Part shown: positions 59,381 to 64,000 of the stretch, piece by piece
Position numbering within the stretch: the stretch's first letter is position 1
Layout: every line of letters begins with the position of its first letter
NCBI RefSeq assembly: GCF_000346465.2
Contig: NC_034014.1
Coordinates: 24,066,522-24,130,521 of the forward strand
Source: Prunus persica
Taxonomy: Eukaryota; Streptophyta; Magnoliopsida; Rosales; Rosaceae
DNA: 64,000 nucleotides
Reading direction: 5' to 3'
Notes under the pieces: model-generated
What the model saw: only the letters and a program-made list of their open reading frames with translations
Told to the model about the DNA's origin: nothing
Databases searched by the model: none
Program-made: the position numbers and the translations under genes

Positions 59381-60682
59381 TCATATCCAATCCTGCTCCT
59401 GCAGTTTTAGCGGCAAATAAGTCTCTGAGAGATATTGAAAGCCGAATGTGCTCAAAGCTTGAATTTCTGCCTTTTGCTTGGTTTTCACCATAAGAGTCAG
59501 CTCCTCAACCCATTTCGGGTTTTTCTTCACAAAATCTTCCTCCAACATTTCTTTCCCTGTCTTAATATCCTGATCAGTCATTGTCAACCTACACTGCTCC
59601 GGTATCTTGTACTTGTCCAAATCACTGGGCCGTATCCCCAACCATTTTATATCCGGCGTCGTCAAATTGGCACTGTCATACGACATGTTCTTCGACCCAC
59701 AACCATAAACAGATAAAATTTTCAGCCCGTATGGATCACTGTCCACAAGGGCCAACACCGGCAGTTTCAATTCCAGCTTCATCTTCCTCAAAAACAGCCT
59801 GGTTGCAACATCCGGCTGTCCCTTGGCGGTGACGATAATGCACGGAAATCGATTGTAAAACCGATCCTCAGCCAGTCTAATATAAGCAGCATCCTTCTCA
59901 ACCAGCAATATAAACAGAGCATCACTCTGCATATCACCAACCCTGTCAATATTGGGCGGGATGGCTTTTCCGCCCATTCCCATTTTCGTGCAGTCAATCA
60001 TATCTCCATTGTCGCTGAAAATCAGGCGACCCACAACCACACCCTTCTCAGAGGCGATGACATTGAGGCTCGAGCGCGTGCAGCCAAGCATACACGACAC
60101 GTCATCGAGGACCGAATCGGACTGCGTCTGGTCCTGGAAGAGCTTGACGTCGGTGTAGAACAGGTCACGCTTGGTGACGTGGATGTTCTTGAGGCAGAGC
60201 TGGTGGATCAGCTGGAGAAGACGAGCTGTGATGGTGGCCTTGCGGACGGTGGAGACGTTGGCGTAGGGGCGGAGGGAAGTTTTGTCTTTTAGCACAATGC
60301 GGTCGAGCTCCGGAACATAGAGCTGGTTAGCGGCGGCGCGTGAGGGGACCTCGAACGCGAAACCGTTGCCGTCGAGGATGGATTTGATGACCTTGAGCAT
60401 CTGGAGCTCGATCTCCGACTGGACGGACGGCAGGTCGAGGTCGCTGACCTCGCGGCAAGTGGAGCCGACGGCGAGGTCGGCGAGGGTTATGGATTTGGAA
60501 GAAGAGGATGAGGAGGCGGTGGCGGAGCGTAGGTCGTCGAGGGTTTGGAGGATGAGCGGGTCGGGTTTGAGGAGGCTCTTGAAGGGGTGATGGGTGTCGT
60601 CGTCAGAGCTCGGGTCGGGTCGACGGCGTTTCTTCTTGTCCGCAACCGTTGTCGGCGTTTGGCGTTTTTTCTTGTCCGCCAT
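59381..60682 (-). CDS. TOP6A: DNA topoisomerase VI subunit A (SPO11-3/RHL2/BIN5 type)
   Basis: Single uninterrupted exon, 433 aa. The basic N-terminal tail ([15 protein letters not shown]) is followed by the winged-helix domain with the catalytic tyrosine in [12 protein letters not shown]. The Toprim fold follows with VEKDAAY (metal-binding Glu), [12 protein letters not shown] and ALVDSDPYG (DxD). Length and the KKKR tail fit plant TOP6A rather than SPO11-1 or SPO11-2. With TOP6B, RHL1 and BIN4 it forms the topoisomerase VI complex needed for endoreduplication and cell expansion. All key residues are present. An intronless reading frame matches what I recall of the Arabidopsis gene family only partly, so intron status could be checked by RNA. 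Confidence 0.95.
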   Translation of the reverse strand: MADKKKRQTPTTVADKKKRRRPDPSSDDDTHHPFKSLLKPDPLILQTLDDLRSATASSSSSSKSITLADLAVGSTCREVSDLDLPSVQSEIELQMLKVIKSILDGNGFAFEVPSRAAANQLYVPELDRIVLKDKTSLRPYANVSTVRKATITARLLQLIHQLCLKNIHVTKRDLFYTDVKLFQDQTQSDSVLDDVSCMLGCTRSSLNVIASEKGVVVGRLIFSDNGDMIDCTKMGMGGKAIPPNIDRVGDMQSDALFILLVEKDAAYIRLAEDRFYNRFPCIIVTAKGQPDVATRLFLRKMKLELKLPVLALVDSDPYGLKILSVYGCGSKNMSYDSANLTTPDIKWLGIRPSDLDKYKIPEQCRLTMTDQDIKTGKEMLEEDFVKKNPKWVEELTLMVKTKQKAEIQALSTFGFQYLSETYLPLKLQEQDWI

Positions 60683-62185
60683 GAGTTTTGTTGGTGGTGT
60701 GGTTTTTTGGGAAAGCGAGATAGGGTTGGTTGAAGAAGCGGGAAGCTGAGTCTGTCGCGTAGCTCATGTCTGCAAACTGGAGGCCCGAAGGCCCAAATAA
60801 AAACCCGAACTAAGCTGAAAGAAATCTGGGCCTAGTGCCCAATACGTTTTCTGGACCTGATTTAAGTTTATGTTTGGTTATTATTTTGATTATTGTGGGG
60901 TTTAATTATTTTAACAAAAGTTTTTTTTCTTTCCTCTTTTTTCCAAAATTTTCTTTGTTGGTGAATGATTAAGCGTGCTGTAGTCATGCATGCCTCGGTC
61001 AAGTAAAATTTTGTACAATCTATTTTCTTTATCTTATTTCAACGGTCATCTTTACAAAAATAAAATAACATCTAAAATTATTTGATCGACATCCAATCCA
61101 ACAAATAGAAAACATGCAATGCAACATCAACATGTTCACAACAATCCAAGATTGCCAAAGCAAAATGCAAGAAACAGTGATGAGAATAAATTAGCAAAGG
61201 CACAACTACAAAACAGAGAAGACAAAAGGTTCTTCCAAATGTTAAACCATGATCTCTTTTCTCTCAACAGGGAACTCTAAGCCATCCAAATGATCAGATT
61301 CAGGAGAGAAACTTTTACAATGCCTAGGAAAAGAAAGTGTGAAGAAAAAAAAAACTCAAAATCCTGCAGTGTTGAAGTTTGCTTGATCAGATTCTTGATA
61401 AAAAATTGTTCCATAAAACTGAATCTCCCAAATAACCTGATAATACAGTCAGAAAGATACATTAATGACCCTGTTTCCAAACAAGAAGTGCAAATTGGTT
61501 GAATGTCTTTGAGCTGCACGAAAACAAGCCAAGGGCCATGCATACCTTTGAGCTGCAGAGCCGTTAAAAGCTTTCCTCGCATGGCATCACCTTCCAAAGG
61601 TTGAGCTGATTGCGAAACTGACACAATTGGTTGAATGTCTCCATCACCTTCCTACTCTGTTATTTTGGTTGTAAAATTTAACAAAAAAATAATAAGAAAA
61701 AAGTCTTGAAAAGAAATGCGAATAGAAGCTAAAATTTGGAGAAAGTTTGACAAAAACTCATCAGAAAATCCTCAAAATTATAAAAATTAATCTTTGATTG
61801 ATACGAAGCAAAAACAGAAGCTATATAAAGAAAAAGTACACACTCTAATCTAATAGATGCCGCTGCATAAGCTGATAAGGAAAAGATACAACAAGGCTGG
61901 GGAAGAGTACAAGTATAAGAATGCACTGACAATTGGGAATTGCTTGTACCTTATAATTACAATCTGCAATCTGCACCCCATGATCAACACCTGTCTCTCA
62001 ACCGACCGATCAAAGACAACTTTGGTCAATGCTCCTTGTGGAAAGAAAAAATGATGGGCATTGGCAAACAGAGTAAATATTCTTTGTAGAGATGATTTAG
62101 AAAGAAAAGTGGTACCTTTAGAATAGTGATTTCTTGATACTTTGGGAGATGAACGAATTTGAGTGTTAGGACCATCTCACAAGGT
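60683..62185. other. Intergenic and probable 3' UTR exons of the LRR gene
   Basis: The left part is the TOP6A promoter. Further right there are splice-consensus-bounded segments on -, for example 61546-61617 (acceptor TTGTGTCAG, donor GTATGC) and 62117-62193 (donor GTACC). They would lie downstream of the LRR stop codon, so they are best seen as spliced 3' UTR, if transcribed. Confidence 0.35.
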
Positions 62186-64000
62186 TCACACAACTGCAGA
62201 GATTTAAACATAAATATGTTACAAACTTACACACATCATATCTTTATAAATCATATGGTGTGTATGTATGTGTATATGGATGTAGACTTGAAAACTCAAG
62301 AGTTTAATTTGTTTTGGTTTTCAACTTCCAAGTAATTGAACGATTGAATGATTAAACTAAAATACGAATAGAAGATAACAACCTAATCAATGATAAGTGA
62401 GAACGAATCGCACAAACATTTTTTCTTAGCGGTTCACATGATTAAACAAATCAAAGGGAAAGTAAACCAAAAATTTAAAAATGTACTAAACAATAAACAA
62501 TCAAGTTAAAATGAACACTAAGTTAGATAGGGCTTCTCTAGTAGGCCCAGTCCCAGATGTAATTTTGTTTAGTTGTGTTCGGGCTTAGCCCCCAATTCAC
62601 CAAAAGGAGATTTTTTTTTAAATTTCTTTTGAAGTAAAGAGAAGAAAATAATTGATTTCAGAACCAAAGAAAACAAATAATAAAATTGAAAAACTTACTA
62701 TAGATGTTCGGAATATGCGAAATCTTGGGCCATTCTGCACCACTGTCTTTATTGCATCTCTCTTTCAGAAGAGGACAATTTCGAATATATATGTACTGTA
62801 ATTTGGTGAGACATTTCATAGCTTCAAGTGTGGGTAGATACATCAGATTCTTGCACTTCCATATACTTAGGATCTTAAGAGATGCAAGATTTCCCAACCA
62901 CTCTGGAAGAGCCTCCATGTCGTCGAAGGAGTGTATTGTTAAAGAAGTTAGACAAGTGAAGCATTGAAATTGTTTAGGCAGACAGCTGAGCTTCGGCCAA
63001 CCCCACAAGCTTAATGTTTCAAGTTGTGGAATAACCTGAAAAACAGGGAAGGAATCGAGCTCCTCCCAGAACCAACCAATTTCCAATTCCTTTAAGCGGG
63101 TGAGGGATGCTGCAAATGCATTGGGGGGTAAACCTTTTAATCCACCACAGCGACATATCTCCAACTCACGGAGTTGTGTGAGGCTGTCTAAACTTGGAAT
63201 AGCTTTGAGATTCCCGCAATTTATTATTGACAAGTGCTCAAGAGAGGTACAATGTTGTAACCCATTTGGTAGGCTTGATAATTCAGCACAAAATGAAATC
63301 TTTAATTGGCGGAGGGATGGAAGGCCGTGTGTGATTGGAATAGCTTCGAGATTCCCGCAATGCCTTATTGACAAGTGCTCAAGAGAGGTACAATGTTGTA
63401 ACCCACTCGGTAGGCTTGATAATTCATCACAATTTACAATCTCTAATTCGCGGAGGGATGGGAGGCCGTGTGTAATTGGAATAGCTTCGAGATTCCCGCA
63501 AGAGTAAATAGACAAGTGCTCAAGAGAGGTACAATATTGTAACCCACTCGGTAGGCTTGATAATTCATCACAATTTGAAATATATAATTCCCGGAGGGAT
63601 GGGAGGCCGTTTGTAACTGGGATGCACTCCAAACTTTCACAATGGGCTATAGTCAATTCCTTAAGAGAGGTGCAGTGTTCTAGTCCATGAGGCAAAGACC
63701 TAAGATTAGGACAGGAATAAATACGCAGTGACTCAAGGGATGCGCAACAACCATATACATCGGCAGCAATACAAATGAACTCAGGACAATCTCTTATCTC
63801 CAAATATGCAAGATTCTTGTTGTTTTTTAACATCCCTTCCGGCAGAGAAACAAGTCCCCTTATCTTCTTTATTGTGAGACGAGTAAGAGTTGTCAATTGA
63901 GTGCTTATAATATTAGCTATCGGCATGCCACTATTCATGGAATCTATCTCCAACTTCTGCAAACATGGAAAATAATCTGTGGGAGCACTTCTCAATTGAT
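62186..64000 (-). CDS. NBS-LRR-type resistance protein, C-terminal LRR part
   Basis: Partial; the gene enters from beyond position 64000. One large exon to 62699 and, after a GTAAGT donor, a tiny last exon 62193-62186 giving the ending PNIYIV-stop (frame checked: one base plus two). About 430 residues of LRRs with the pattern LPSLREL.I..C.EL.SLP.GL..C are typical of the C-terminus of CC-NBS-LRR proteins, including the final SLKILSIWKCKNL and ISHIPNI motifs. No stop or frameshift in the visible part. If the intron is not used, the frame instead ends at 62658. NB-ARC and N-terminal domains are outside the window, so class and integrity are unproven. In the family the LRR takes part in recognition and autoinhibition. 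Confidence 0.85.
63195..63660 (-). repeat. 141-bp internal duplications in the LRR exon
   Basis: Three to four near-identical units of 47 codons (two LRRs each), each with CTSLEHLSI, GNLEAIPITHGLPSLREL and ELSSLPSGLQ. Nucleotide identity is high between neighbours, showing recent tandem duplication or gene conversion. Confidence 0.85.

Overview
This is a nuclear window from a flowering plant, almost certainly a eudicot. The genes have many short introns with GT-AG borders, the intergenic DNA is AT-rich with long GA/CT microsatellites, and every recognisable protein family is plant-type. Gene content and the NBS-LRR style would fit Rosaceae, but that assignment is a guess. Two runs of N (29449-29548 and 31962-32061) mark assembly gaps.

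Layout. 1-4181 (+): 3' part of a NOT4-like RRM/zinc-finger gene. 8308-11107 (-): complete ten-exon TOE1/RAP2-7-type AP2 repressor gene with an intact miR172 target site. 13626-14274 (-): truncated, frameshifted piece of a nodulin-like/NFD4-like MFS transporter. About 14400-16873 and 32225-33790: one array of roughly 1-kb repeats rich in the palindrome TATAGCCGNNCGGCTATA. The array is split by a very large Mutator-like element (MULE, about 16874 to the gap at 31962). The MULE has degenerate terminal inverted repeats, two tandem diverged genes for Ulp1/C48-type protease-like proteins on +, and a MURA-type transposase on -. The layout recalls mudrA/mudrB convergent transcription in MuDR. Several private tandem repeats sit in its introns and spacers. 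34776-36853 (-): ribosomal protein L4. 38710-41254 (-): REVEILLE8/4-type clock MYB. 43920-44939 (+): small protein with one C-terminal membrane segment. 47301-47513 (+): possible 70-residue basic protein. 50633-52894 (-): CCCH zinc-finger DFRP1/ZC3H15-type protein. 53979-58955 (+): organellar PPR protein with 13 exons. 59381-60682 (-): topoisomerase VI subunit A. 62186-64000 (-): 3' part of an NBS-LRR resistance-type gene running off the window.

Context. NOT4-like next to TOE1, and TOP6A / PPR / RVE / RPL4 in that order, match from memory the Arabidopsis neighbourhoods At2g28540-At2g28550 and At5g02820-At5g02870. The window therefore looks like two ancestral syntenic blocks whose junction (about 13.5-34 kb) is filled with a gene fossil, the palindrome-rich array and the MULE. 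The host genes are housekeeping or developmental and do not form a pathway. The MULE is the candidate unusual system. It carries two Ulp1-like genes with the same Asp-to-Asn change at the expected catalytic position, both apparently damaged, and it carries oppositely oriented 75-bp arrays that one primary transcript could fold into a hairpin.

Exon borders were read by eye from splice consensus, reading frame and family similarity. Where summed exon lengths are divisible by three (TOE1, RVE, PPR, CCCH) the model is well constrained; elsewhere allow a few bases.
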